64,000 nt of DNA from Marinobacter sp. F4206 (lineage in GTDB: Bacteria; Pseudomonadota; Gammaproteobacteria; Pseudomonadales; Oleiphilaceae): NCBI RefSeq assembly GCF_019392195.1, contig NZ_JAHXKI010000002.1, positions 434,001 to 498,000 of the forward strand, in the 5' to 3' direction. The position numbers and the translations under genes were made by a program. A model generated the notes under the pieces. That model ran no database searches. It was not told the DNA's origin and saw only the letters and a program-made list of their open reading frames with translations. Below are positions 10,983 through 19,553 of the stretch, in pieces (the stretch's first letter is position 1; each line of letters opens with the position of its first letter).

Positions 10983-11070
10983 AGAATGCTTTCCAAAACC
11001 CGCTCAAGCACCCCCAGGTGGCGCTTGGGCTCCGCCATTGAGGGCTCCGAACAGTTTTGGAAAGCATTCT
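10983..11070. repeat. Perfect 17-bp inverted repeat, 54-base spacer
   Basis: The arm AGAATGCTTTCCAAAAC at 10983-10999 is the exact reverse complement of the arm at 11054-11070. The spacer contains a weaker internal pairing (CTCAAGC with GCTTGGG) and two copies of GGGCTCCG. The whole element of 88 bases can fold into one long branched hairpin. It lies upstream of gatC. It could be a small mobile palindromic element, a regulatory RNA structure or a protein-binding site; the sequence alone does not decide. Confidence 0.6.
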
Positions 11071-11153
11071 CCGAACGCCCCACAGTTGAACGTGGCCGCT
11101 TCTTAATACACAGAGCTTTATTAACGACATTTCATTTATCTGGGAGGCAATGC

Positions 11154-11441
11154 GTGACCATTTCCCGAGAGGACATCGAAAAAGTCGCTGTGCTCGCCCG
11201 CATTCGTGTGGACGACGAGCAGGTTTCGGCCCTGGAGAACGATTTGGGCAACATCCTTGATCTGGTGGACCAGCTCAGCGCTGCTGATACCGAGGAAGTG
11301 GCGCCCATGGCACACCCTCTGGATGCCGTACAACGCCTGCGTCCGGACGAGGTCACCGAGACCAATCAGCGCGAAGCCTTCCAGGCCATCGCTCCGGCCA
11401 CCGAAAACGGCCTTTACCTCGTGCCCCGCGTTATTGAGTGA
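11154..11441 (+). CDS. gatC: Asp-tRNA(Asn)/Glu-tRNA(Gln) amidotransferase subunit C
   Basis: Small subunit (95 residues) of the GatCAB enzyme that amidates mischarged Glu-tRNA(Gln) or Asp-tRNA(Asn). The start is a GTG at 11154, with GGGAGG six bases upstream; it gives MTISREDIEKVAVLARI, the normal N-terminus of GatC. An ATG slightly upstream at 11150 is out of frame. The C-terminal half shows the conserved LRPDEVTE segment. gatA begins 29 bases after the stop, so gatCAB is an operon. Confidence 0.95.
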   Translation: MTISREDIEKVAVLARIRVDDEQVSALENDLGNILDLVDQLSAADTEEVAPMAHPLDAVQRLRPDEVTETNQREAFQAIAPATENGLYLVPRVIE

Positions 11442-11470
11442 TCTGACGACCAGCGATTTCAGGAACCATC

Positions 11471-12928
11471 ATGCATAACAAATCCGTAGCAGAGCTTTCC
11501 CGGGATCTGGAAAGCGGCAAGATTTCAGGCGTGGAACTGACAGAGCAGTTCCTCGACCGCATCAAGCAGGAAGACGGCAAGTACAACAGCTTCATTACCG
11601 TGACCGAAGAGCAGGCCCTTGCGGATGCCAGGTCTGCGGATGAGCAGCGGGCCGCGGGTAACGCCACGCCCTGGACTGGCATCCCGTTTGCCCATAAAGA
11701 TATTTTCTGTACCAACGGTGTGCGGACCACGTGCGGCTCGAAAATGCTGGAGAACTTCGTTCCGCCTTACGACGCCACGGTTACCGCTAACTTTCGCAAA
11801 TCCGGCGCAGTGTGCCTGGGCAAGACCAACATGGATGAGTTCGCCATGGGCTCCTCCAACGAATCCAGCCATTTTGGACCGGTAACCAACCCTTGGGGAC
11901 TGAGCGAAGACGAAAAACGGGTTCCGGGCGGCTCTTCCGGCGGCTCTGCTGCCGCCGTTGCCGCACGGCTGATACCCGCGGCAACGGCCACCGACACCGG
12001 CGGTTCGATTCGCCAGCCGGCGGCTCTGTGCGGCGTCACCGGCCTCAAGCCAACCTACGGCCGTGTTTCCCGGTACGGCATGATTGCCTTTGCTTCCAGT
12101 CTCGACCAGGGCGGCACCATTGCCCGCACCGCGGAAGACAATGCCCTGATGCTCAATGTCATGGCCGGCTTCGACCCCAAAGACTCCACGTCACTGGAGC
12201 GCGAGGTTCCGGATTACACTGCCACCCTGAACGAGCCACTTAAAGGCCTTCGCATTGGCTTGCCAAAAGAGTACTTCTCGGATCAGCTCAGCCCCGCCAT
12301 GGAAGAGCAGGTTCGGGCCGCAGTCCGGGAATACGAGAAGCTTGGCGCCACGGTTAAAGACGTGTCGCTGCCCAACGCCAAACTGGCCATTGCCGCCTAC
12401 TACGTGATTGCGCCGGCCGAAGCGTCTGCCAACCTCTCACGCTTTGATGGGGTTCGATACGGCTATCGCTGCGAAGACCCTAAAGACCTCATGGACCTGT
12501 ATACCCGGACCCGCGCTGAGGGCTTTGGCACCGAGGTAAAGCGTCGGATTCTGGTGGGCACCTATGCCCTATCAGCGGGTTATTTCGATGCCTACTATCT
12601 GAAGGCTCAGAAGGTTCGCCGTCTGATCCAGCAGGATTTCATCAATGCCTTCAAGGAAGTGGACGTGCTGATGAGCCCGACCACACCCTCCCCTGCCTTT
12701 ATCCAGGGCGAGAAAACCAACGACCCGGTGACTATGTACCTGGAAGATGTGTTCACCATCGCCATCAACCTGGCAGGCCTTCCGGCCATGTCGGTGCCGG
12801 CGGGATTCGTGGATGGTCTGCCGGTGGGACTTCAGATCATCGGGGATTATTTTTCCGAGGCCCGGTTGCTGAACGCGGCCCATCAATTCCAGCAGGTGAC
12901 CGACTGGCACCAGCGCGAACCGCAATAA
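11471..12928 (+). CDS. gatA: Asp-tRNA(Asn)/Glu-tRNA(Gln) amidotransferase subunit A
   Basis: Glutaminase subunit of GatCAB (485 residues), an amidase-signature enzyme that releases ammonia from glutamine. The Ser-cisSer-Lys triad lies in IPFAHKDIF (Lys), [13 protein letters not shown] and [15 protein letters not shown] (nucleophile Ser). The rest is colinear with the family to the C-terminal [19 protein letters not shown] motif. Second gene of the gatCAB operon, with gatB 24 bases downstream behind a good ribosome-binding site (AAAGGAGAG). Confidence 0.97.
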   Translation: MHNKSVAELSRDLESGKISGVELTEQFLDRIKQEDGKYNSFITVTEEQALADARSADEQRAAGNATPWTGIPFAHKDIFCTNGVRTTCGSKMLENFVPPYDATVTANFRKSGAVCLGKTNMDEFAMGSSNESSHFGPVTNPWGLSEDEKRVPGGSSGGSAAAVAARLIPAATATDTGGSIRQPAALCGVTGLKPTYGRVSRYGMIAFASSLDQGGTIARTAEDNALMLNVMAGFDPKDSTSLEREVPDYTATLNEPLKGLRIGLPKEYFSDQLSPAMEEQVRAAVREYEKLGATVKDVSLPNAKLAIAAYYVIAPAEASANLSRFDGVRYGYRCEDPKDLMDLYTRTRAEGFGTEVKRRILVGTYALSAGYFDAYYLKAQKVRRLIQQDFINAFKEVDVLMSPTTPSPAFIQGEKTNDPVTMYLEDVFTIAINLAGLPAMSVPAGFVDGLPVGLQIIGDYFSEARLLNAAHQFQQVTDWHQREPQ

Positions 12929-12952
12929 GCCCGATTAAAGGAGAGTAACGCC

Positions 12953-14404
12953 ATGCAATGGGACATTGTGATCGGGCTGGAAATTCACGTTCAGCTCGCA
13001 ACCCAGACCAAGATTTTTTCCGGCTCCAGCACCGCCTATGGCGCCGAGCCCAACACTCAGGCCAACGCGGTCGACCTGGCCATGCCGGGCACCCTGCCCG
13101 TTCCTAACGAGCAGGCATTTCGCTATGCGGTCATGTTTGGCCTGGCGGTAAACGCCGACATCGAACGACGCTCCGTGTTCGAACGCAAGAATTACTTCTA
13201 CCCGGATCTGCCCAAGGGCTACCAGACCACTCAGCTCGAGCGTCCGATCGTCGGACCAGGCCATGTCGACATTGACCTGGCCAACGGCGAAAGCAAGCGG
13301 GTGCGCATCCACCACGCCCACCTGGAGGAAGACGCAGGCAAATCCCTGCACGAGGACTTCCACGGCATGACCGGGGTGGACCTGAACCGGGCCGGCACGC
13401 CGCTGATCGAAGTGGTCACCGAACCTGACATGACGAGCTCCGAGGAGGCAGTGGCGTTCGCCCGCAAACTACACAGCCTCGTGACCTCGCTGGGCATCTG
13501 CGACGGCGACATGTCCCAGGGCTCCATGCGCTTTGACGTGAACATTTCCCTGAAACCGAAAGGCTCCGATACCCTCGGCACCCGCACCGAAACCAAGAAC
13601 CTGAATTCCTTCCGCTTTATGGAACAGGCCATCGCCCACGAAGTTGAGCGGCAGATGGACATTCTGGAAGACGGCGGCACGATCACCCAGGAAACCCGTC
13701 TGTATAACGGCGACCGGGACGAATCTCGTTCCATGCGCACCAAGGAAGAAGCCAATGACTACCGCTACTTCCCCTGCCCCGATTTACTGCCGGTGGAAAT
13801 CGACGATGCCTTTATCGACGACGCCCGCAGCCGTCTTCCGGAACTGCCGGATGCCCGCAAGGCTCGGTTCAAGGAGCAGTATGGACTGAACGACTACGAC
13901 GCGGGGCTGCTCAGCGGCGATGCCAGACTGGCGACCTTCTTCGAGGACGCCGTCCGTCATGGCAAAGACGCCAAGCTGACCGCCAACTGGATTCAGGGCG
14001 AGTTCTCGGCGCGCCTCAATGCTGAGGAGAAGTCCGTTACCGAATCCCCGATCTCCGGGACACAGCTTGGCGATCTGGTGGTGCGCATTGCCGACAACAC
14101 CATTTCCTCCGCCGGTGCGAAAAAAGTCTTTGATGCCCTCTGGACCGGTGAAAACGACAGTGTCGATGCCATCATCGACGCCAAGGGGCTGAAGCAGGTA
14201 TCCGATACCGGCGAACTGGAAAAAATGGTCGATGAGGTTCTGGCCGGCATGCCCGATCAGGTAGCGCAGTACCAGAACGAGGAAGACCCCAAAAAACGCA
14301 AGAAAATGTTGGGTGGCTTTATGGGCCCGCTGATGAAGGCATCCAAGGGACAGGGCAACCCGAAACTCTTCAATGAGATTCTGGTCAGGAAGCTGTCTGA
14401 CTGA
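12953..14404 (+). CDS. gatB: Asp-tRNA(Asn)/Glu-tRNA(Gln) amidotransferase subunit B
   Basis: Kinase/transamidase subunit of GatCAB, 483 residues. N-terminal cradle domain begins [20 protein letters not shown], with the metal and ATP-binding segment [13 protein letters not shown] and [14 protein letters not shown]. The C-terminal half is the tRNA-binding YqeY-like domain, ending in [21 protein letters not shown]. Last gene of gatCAB; a hairpin that looks like a terminator follows at 14420. Confidence 0.97.
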   Translation: MQWDIVIGLEIHVQLATQTKIFSGSSTAYGAEPNTQANAVDLAMPGTLPVPNEQAFRYAVMFGLAVNADIERRSVFERKNYFYPDLPKGYQTTQLERPIVGPGHVDIDLANGESKRVRIHHAHLEEDAGKSLHEDFHGMTGVDLNRAGTPLIEVVTEPDMTSSEEAVAFARKLHSLVTSLGICDGDMSQGSMRFDVNISLKPKGSDTLGTRTETKNLNSFRFMEQAIAHEVERQMDILEDGGTITQETRLYNGDRDESRSMRTKEEANDYRYFPCPDLLPVEIDDAFIDDARSRLPELPDARKARFKEQYGLNDYDAGLLSGDARLATFFEDAVRHGKDAKLTANWIQGEFSARLNAEEKSVTESPISGTQLGDLVVRIADNTISSAGAKKVFDALWTGENDSVDAIIDAKGLKQVSDTGELEKMVDEVLAGMPDQVAQYQNEEDPKKRKKMLGGFMGPLMKASKGQGNPKLFNEILVRKLSD

Positions 14405-14419
14405 TCAAACTGAAATGAA

Positions 14420-14453
14420 GCCGGGGCGCAAGGGTCTGCCGCCCCGGCCTTTA
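14420..14453 (+). terminator. Probable terminator after gatB
   Basis: A 9-bp GC-only stem, GCCGGGGCG (14420-14428) with CGCCCCGGC (14440-14448), loop of 11 bases, followed only by CTTTA. The strong stem right after the gatB stop supports termination, but the short T-tract makes it less certain than others in the window. Confidence 0.55.
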
Positions 14454-14634
14454 CCCAACGGTCCGAAAGGACTGGCCACCTGCACAAACTCCCCGAATGA
14501 CTTGTGTCAAAAATTGTGACGTCTTGTTCAGAAAAAAGTAACAAATCTGCCACAATGGACGACAGGCTTCTTGCTGATCACTAAGTAAACAACTAGACTT
14601 TAGCGGGCTTAAGTATTTTTTCTGGAAGGGATTT

Positions 14635-15093
14635 ATGGGAAAGGCAGCCGCATTTGAAACCAGCCACGCCAGACGAGTTACCATGAAACCAGTCGCCATC
14701 AAAACCAATCTGCGCAACCAACAGCGCGTCGATGTTTCAACCGAAATCACCGTGGAAAAACCAGACGGTGCATGCCTGACCTGCTCTGTGGCCAACCTGT
14801 CCCGAACCGGCGTGATGATTTCCTGCAGTCGGGAAGCCGTTAAAGCACTCATTCCGGACCAGCAGAACCCCGCCCCTGGCAACTGGATCTCTGTCAAAAC
14901 CCGTTTCTCGGTACCTGTCGTCGCCACCCAGCCAGTATCCGTCATTGCTGATGGAAATATCGTGCATATGCGCCGAATCGCCCGTGATGAGTTCCATCTC
15001 GGCATCCAGTTCGCGGAGTTCGAAGGCAACGGATTCGATTACGTAGACCGCTACGTGGCCAAATTGCTGGCCGATTCCCGTAACCCGGCCTGA
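14635..15093 (+). CDS. PilZ domain protein (probable c-di-GMP receptor)
   Basis: 152-residue protein with a single PilZ domain. The c-di-GMP binding signature is present: RxxxR as Arg27 and Arg31 (LRNQQRVDV) and the N-x-S-x-x-G turn as Asn54, Ser56 and Gly59 (ANLSRTGVMI). The ATG at 14635 follows a purine-rich GGAAGGGA at good distance; a second in-frame ATG at 14683 is possible. No output domain is fused, so it probably acts by contacting a partner. No flagellar or pilus genes flank it, so its pathway cannot be told from context. Confidence 0.85.
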   Translation: MGKAAAFETSHARRVTMKPVAIKTNLRNQQRVDVSTEITVEKPDGACLTCSVANLSRTGVMISCSREAVKALIPDQQNPAPGNWISVKTRFSVPVVATQPVSVIADGNIVHMRRIARDEFHLGIQFAEFEGNGFDYVDRYVAKLLADSRNPA

Positions 15094-15263
15094 CTTTCCC
15101 CTCCCTGGAAGACACTCTCCATCGCGGCCAATCCCGCCTTGCCGCTATATTATTATAACGCCAAACTCTATTTGCGGCGCTTCTTATACCCTTGTCGGCT
15201 CTGGTATAGTTACAGGTCAAATTTGCACAGCCATCAAGGCCCGCACCGCGGCAACGGAACACC

Positions 15264-16172
15264 ATGACCACATACAACCTCACGCACCTGAAGCAGCTGG
15301 AAGCGGAAAGCATCCACATCATCCGGGAAGTGGCAGCCGAGTTCGATAACCCGGTCATGCTCTACTCCATCGGCAAGGATTCCGCGGTCATGCTGCACCT
15401 TGCTCGCAAAGCCTTCTATCCCGGCAAGCCGCCTTTCCCGCTGATGCACGTGGACACCACGTGGAAGTTCAAGGACATGATCGATTTCCGCGACCGCAAG
15501 GTGAAGGAATACGGTCTTGACCTAATCGTTCACAAGAACGAGGACGGCATCAAACAGGGCATCGGACCCTTTACCCATGGCAGCGCCAAGCATACCGATG
15601 TCATGAAAACCCAGGCCCTCAAACAGGCTCTGGACAAGTACAAGTTTGATGCAGCTTTCGGGGGCGCCCGCCGCGATGAAGAGAAATCCCGCGCCAAGGA
15701 ACGCGTTTACTCGTTCCGGGATGAGTATCATCGCTGGGATCCGAAGAACCAGCGCCCTGAGCTTTGGAACATCTACAACGGCAAGATCAACAAGGGCGAG
15801 AGCATTCGCGTGTTCCCGCTGTCCAACTGGACCGAACTGGACATCTGGCAGTACATCTACCTCGAAAACATCGAAATCGTTCCCCTGTACTACTCAGCAG
15901 TACGCCCTGTCGTTGAGCGTGACGGCACGCTGATCATGGTGGACGACGACCGCATGCCTCTGAACGAGGGTGAGAAGCCAATGATGAAGTCGATCCGCTT
16001 CCGCACCCTCGGCTGTTACCCGCTGACTGGCGCCATCGAATCCGAAGCAGACACGCTGCCGGAAATTATCCAGGAGATGCTGCTGGCCACCAGCTCCGAA
16101 CGTCAGGGCCGGGTCATTGACCACGATTCAGCCGGCTCCATGGAACAGAAAAAGCGGGAAGGGTACTTCTAA
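15264..16172 (+). CDS. cysD: Sulfate adenylyltransferase subunit 2
   Basis: Catalytic subunit of the CysDN ATP sulfurylase, which makes adenosine 5'-phosphosulfate from ATP and sulfate. The 302 residues contain the PP-loop motif [17 protein letters not shown] near residue 35 and [16 protein letters not shown] near residue 135, both typical. Its stop codon is one base from the cysN ATG, so the pair is an operon. No obvious CysB site can be claimed by eye in the 170 bases upstream. Confidence 0.97.
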   Translation: MTTYNLTHLKQLEAESIHIIREVAAEFDNPVMLYSIGKDSAVMLHLARKAFYPGKPPFPLMHVDTTWKFKDMIDFRDRKVKEYGLDLIVHKNEDGIKQGIGPFTHGSAKHTDVMKTQALKQALDKYKFDAAFGGARRDEEKSRAKERVYSFRDEYHRWDPKNQRPELWNIYNGKINKGESIRVFPLSNWTELDIWQYIYLENIEIVPLYYSAVRPVVERDGTLIMVDDDRMPLNEGEKPMMKSIRFRTLGCYPLTGAIESEADTLPEIIQEMLLATSSERQGRVIDHDSAGSMEQKKREGYF

Positions 16173-16173
16173 G

Positions 16174-17832
16174 ATGTCACACCAGTCTGATCTGATTGCA
16201 GAAGATATTCAGGCCTACCTGAAACAACACGAGAACAAAGAGCTGCTGCGCCTGCTGACCTGCGGCAGCGTGGATGACGGGAAAAGCACCCTGATCGGTC
16301 GCCTGCTGCACGACACCAAAATGATCTACGAAGATCACATGGCGAGCCTGAAAACCGACAGCGCGAAAATGGGCACGACGGGCGAGAAGCTGGACCTGGC
16401 GCTCCTGGTTGACGGCCTTCAGGCGGAGCGTGAGCAAGGTATCACGATCGACGTCGCCTACCGTTATTTCTCCACCGATAAACGCAAGTTCATCATCGCC
16501 GATACTCCGGGCCACGAGCAGTACACCCGGAATATGGCCACGGGCGCGTCAACTGCGCAGGTTGCCATCCTGATGATTGATGCCCGTCACGGTGTCCTGA
16601 CCCAGACTCGCCGCCACTCGTACATCGCCTCCCTGTTGGGCATTCGCCACATCGTGGTCGCCATCAACAAGATGGATCTGGTGGATTTCAGCGAAGAGCG
16701 CTTCAACGAAATCAAGGACGAGTACCTGGCGTTCGCCGCCAAGCTTGGCCTCAAGGACATCCGGTTCGTGCCGATTTCCGCCCTGGAAGGCGACAACGTC
16801 GTCAACAAGAGCGAGAACACCCCCTGGTTCACCGGACAGCCGTTGATGGAGATTCTGGAAACCGTAGAGGTTTCCCGAGACAAGAACCTGGAACACTTCC
16901 GGTTCCCGGTGCAGTACGTGACCCGCCCGGACCTGAACTTCCGTGGGTTTTGCGGCACCATCGCCTCTGGCGTGGTTCGTCCAGGTGACCAAGTCATGGC
17001 TCTGCCCTCACGCCGCACCAGCACGGTGAAAGACGTCGTGACCTTCGACGGCAAACTCGAAGAGGCCTACATTGATCAGGCGGTAACCCTGACCCTGGCA
17101 GACGAGATCGACATCAGCCGCGGTGACATGCTGGTCAAAGTGGAGGACGAGCCGGAAGTGGGGAACCGCTTCAACGCCAACATCGTCTGGATGACGGACG
17201 CCCCTCTGGAGACAGGCCGTCTATACGACATCAAGCTGGGACCGACGTTCACCTCCGGTACGGTCAAGAAGATTCACCATCAGACCGACGTGAACACGCT
17301 GGACCAGCAGGACAACCCGAACCGGCTTGAGCTGAACGAGATCGGACTCTGCGAACTGACCCTGAACCAGCCCATTGCCTTCGATGCCTACCAGCGCAAC
17401 CATGCCACTGGCAGCTTCATCATTATTGACCGACTCTCCAACGTTACGATCGGCGCTGGCATGGTCGCAGGCCTCGCAGATGAACTGGAGTCCCTCGACC
17501 CGGTCAGCCAGGAAGAACGCGAGCGTCGTCTGGCCCAGAAGCCGGCCATCATCGGCTGCAGCGGGAAACAGGCGCCAGCGCTGGCACTGGCGGTAGAACG
17601 CGCCCTCTTCGACCAGGGCAAGACCGCCGTCGTGGTCACCGAAGACAACGCCGGTGATGCTGATGACCGTCGCCGGACAGCCCAGTTGCTGTCCGCCCAT
17701 GGCCTGATCGCCGTTGCGGTCAACCTCGGTTCCGATGTAGCCTCTGCGTCCGTTTCCGCTGATAGCGATCAGGAAATCCCTGACGCTGTTGGCCAACTGG
17801 TTCAACAATTGATCCGGAGCAAGCGCATCTGA
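16174..17832 (+). CDS. cysN: Sulfate adenylyltransferase subunit 1 with a degenerate APS-kinase-like tail
   Basis: GTPase subunit of ATP sulfurylase. The start is the ATG at 16174 ([11 protein letters not shown]), immediately after the cysD stop, not the upstream in-frame ATG inside cysD. GTPase motifs: GSVDDGKST (G1), DTPGHEQ (G3), NKMDLV (G4) and SALEGDN (G5). The total of 552 residues is longer than a plain CysN (about 475) and shorter than a CysNC fusion (about 630). From about residue 447 the tail resembles APS kinase in order (AIIGCSG, then a hydrophobic strand, then [10 protein letters not shown]) but its P-loop is broken: GCSGKQAPA where GxSGxGKST is expected. Kinase activity is therefore unlikely. 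Confidence 0.95.
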   Translation: MSHQSDLIAEDIQAYLKQHENKELLRLLTCGSVDDGKSTLIGRLLHDTKMIYEDHMASLKTDSAKMGTTGEKLDLALLVDGLQAEREQGITIDVAYRYFSTDKRKFIIADTPGHEQYTRNMATGASTAQVAILMIDARHGVLTQTRRHSYIASLLGIRHIVVAINKMDLVDFSEERFNEIKDEYLAFAAKLGLKDIRFVPISALEGDNVVNKSENTPWFTGQPLMEILETVEVSRDKNLEHFRFPVQYVTRPDLNFRGFCGTIASGVVRPGDQVMALPSRRTSTVKDVVTFDGKLEEAYIDQAVTLTLADEIDISRGDMLVKVEDEPEVGNRFNANIVWMTDAPLETGRLYDIKLGPTFTSGTVKKIHHQTDVNTLDQQDNPNRLELNEIGLCELTLNQPIAFDAYQRNHATGSFIIIDRLSNVTIGAGMVAGLADELESLDPVSQEERERRLAQKPAIIGCSGKQAPALALAVERALFDQGKTAVVVTEDNAGDADDRRRTAQLLSAHGLIAVAVNLGSDVASASVSADSDQEIPDAVGQLVQQLIRSKRI

Positions 17833-17848
17833 CCCCAGGGTTGCATAC

Positions 17849-17887
17849 AAGCCCCGCAGGCCAGACATGCCTCCGGGGCTTTTTATT
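17849..17887 (+). terminator. Terminator after cysN
   Basis: Stem AAGCCCCGcAGGC pairing with GCCTcCGGGGCTT around a short loop, followed by TTTTATT. A classic Rho-independent terminator 17 bases after the cysN stop, separating cysDN from ndpA. Confidence 0.88.
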
Positions 17888-17912
17888 GCACGTGTAGCAA
17901 GAGAATCCGAGC

Positions 17913-18929
17913 ATGGCCATCAAACACCTACGCACCGCCTTTGCCAGCCAATATCAGCCGGGGCAGCCGGCCCGCTTGCAGTCCGGGGACGCTTTTTCGG
18001 AACCCGGTGGAGACTACGAATCCCTGCACAAGCAAATGAAGCGTCTGTTCAACAGCAAGCCGGGCAAAAAATATGGCCGGTTTTCCGAGGATATTGGTGA
18101 AAGTCCATTCAGCAGCTGGCTTAAGGACTACCTGGATGACAAACAAAGCTTCGGCTCAATGACCGATCGCCTGTTCGGTCAGTGGCAGGAACTGCTCACG
18201 GGCAGCCAGGAAGAATTCCAGGGCCACCTGATGATCGTTCATGAAGCCCTGGCGGACGCAGAGGTCGTCTACCTGTTAATTCTGGAGAGTGACAGCGCCC
18301 TGCGTTTCGATGGCAACCAGGCTCTGGACGCCACTGACGTCCTCAGCCTCTCACGCCTGAACCTGGCCGTACGAATCGAACTGGATGATTGGCGCAGTGG
18401 GAATGGCGCGGAAAACTACCTGACCCTGGTCCATGGCCGGGGAACGGGCGAACCGGGAGAGCTGTTCATTCGCCTGGCGGGGTTCACCAACCAGGTGGAC
18501 GTCGAAAAGGAAACCGTCACCTTCCTTGACGCGGTCGAAGCCTTTGCCAAGTCCTCCGAACCGGAAAAAGCCGGTGAAGTTCGAAGCCGAGCCTATGAGT
18601 TCTGCAAGGAACAGCACGCCCTCGGCGAGCCGGTGGAAATCGAAGCGCTCTCCGGTTATCTGGATGAGAGCGAGCCACAACGCTTCAAAGAGTTTGCCTC
18701 CAAAGCCGCCGAACTTCCGGAAAGTGGTGTATTGCACCCGGATCACCGCAAGGTCAAAAAACTCGTCCGCATCGCCGGTTCTGGTGGCGGCATGAGCGTT
18801 TCGTTCTCTTCAGACCTGGTGAACCAGGCGGTGTACTACGATCGGGATAAGGATGCGCTCACTATTACCCGGTTGCCGAAGGCCCTGAGAGAGCAATTGC
18901 AGCGGTATCTGGAGGCTCGGGAGGAATAG
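17913..18929 (+). CDS. ndpA: Nucleoid-associated protein NdpA/YejK
   Basis: 338-residue member of the NA37/YejK nucleoid-associated family, of which E. coli YejK copurifies with the nucleoid and topoisomerase IV. Colinear with the family throughout: LFNSKPGKKYGRFSEDI near residue 45, an SGNG-containing central region, and FSSDLVNQAVYYDRD near the C-terminus. No membrane or export signals. It stands alone behind the cysN terminator and converges on the AT-richer effector pair. Confidence 0.9.
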   Translation: MAIKHLRTAFASQYQPGQPARLQSGDAFSEPGGDYESLHKQMKRLFNSKPGKKYGRFSEDIGESPFSSWLKDYLDDKQSFGSMTDRLFGQWQELLTGSQEEFQGHLMIVHEALADAEVVYLLILESDSALRFDGNQALDATDVLSLSRLNLAVRIELDDWRSGNGAENYLTLVHGRGTGEPGELFIRLAGFTNQVDVEKETVTFLDAVEAFAKSSEPEKAGEVRSRAYEFCKEQHALGEPVEIEALSGYLDESEPQRFKEFASKAAELPESGVLHPDHRKVKKLVRIAGSGGGMSVSFSSDLVNQAVYYDRDKDALTITRLPKALREQLQRYLEAREE

Positions 18930-18950
18930 TTTTCTGCAGAGGGTTGGCGA

Positions 18951-19550
18951 TCACCAACCCTCGAGGGGAATGCCGTGTTTTTTTAGGTATTCCCCATGCT
19001 CAACAAGATAGTTTTCTCGTAAAACCTCGTATTCAGCAGGGTCTCCCTCAATTTCATTTGCTTGCAGCCTCGCTATTTCAACTTCATTTCCTATTTGGCT
19101 CTTGATCCAAATAACTATTTCCCCACCCGGAGCCAATCCAAAAGTTAGAATATTTCTCGGCCCATATTCGATTCCGCCAGCGGTTGTGACTGGAGCATCC
19201 TCAAGCATCCGAGCTTTCCACTCTGACTTCACCTCTATTAACCGTTGATAAAAAGTTTGTTCCGCGAGTGAAAACCACTGTAATCCCACGTAGTTGGGGA
19301 AGGGATCCAAACTCCCCATAATCCCGCTCGGACCGCTCGGTCCTCGCCAACAACAACTCATCGTTCCCGCCGGGTGATACCAGTGACGCACACCACTCAG
19401 CTCAAACTCCAAGTGTTCTACCCAAACATCGTAGTGTTTAGGAGTGGCAAGTTGAAAATACCAATCCGTCTCACTTTTCGGTTTGTACACCGTACAACCG
19501 GCCATAGAAAATAAAATGTAAACAACCAGACAAAAAAAGTATCGCCTCAT
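18951..19550 (-). CDS. DUF2931 lipoprotein, putative immunity partner of the upstream effector
   Basis: 199-residue predicted lipoprotein: hydrophobic signal ending SMAG with Cys19 as the likely lipidated residue. The mature part has the DUF2931 pattern: VWVEHLEFE, then a PAGTMSCCWRGPSGPSG block with two adjacent cysteines, then NYVGLQWFSLAEQTFYQRL and TFGLAPGGEIVIWI. It starts 3 bases after the stop of the DUF2235 gene, so the two are co-transcribed. A periplasmic lipoprotein next to a lipase-like toxin is the arrangement expected of a type VI immunity protein; that role is inference. Base composition is visibly more AT-rich than the surrounding genes. Confidence 0.75.
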   Translation of the reverse strand: MRRYFFCLVVYILFSMAGCTVYKPKSETDWYFQLATPKHYDVWVEHLEFELSGVRHWYHPAGTMSCCWRGPSGPSGIMGSLDPFPNYVGLQWFSLAEQTFYQRLIEVKSEWKARMLEDAPVTTAGGIEYGPRNILTFGLAPGGEIVIWIKSQIGNEVEIARLQANEIEGDPAEYEVLRENYLVEHGEYLKKHGIPLEGW

Positions 19551-19553
19551 GGA

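Noticed and set aside
10983..11070. Inverted repeat as a CRISPR unit or insertion sequence
   Set aside because: Only one pair of arms, no repeated spacers and no transposase gene nearby.
10986..11153. In-frame upstream extension of gatC
   Set aside because: It would run through the inverted repeat and adds residues absent from GatC; the GTG at 11154 has a good ribosome-binding site.
15094..15263. CysB-type activation site upstream of cysD
   Set aside because: CysB sites are too poorly conserved to call by eye, and no convincing -35/-10 pair could be set.
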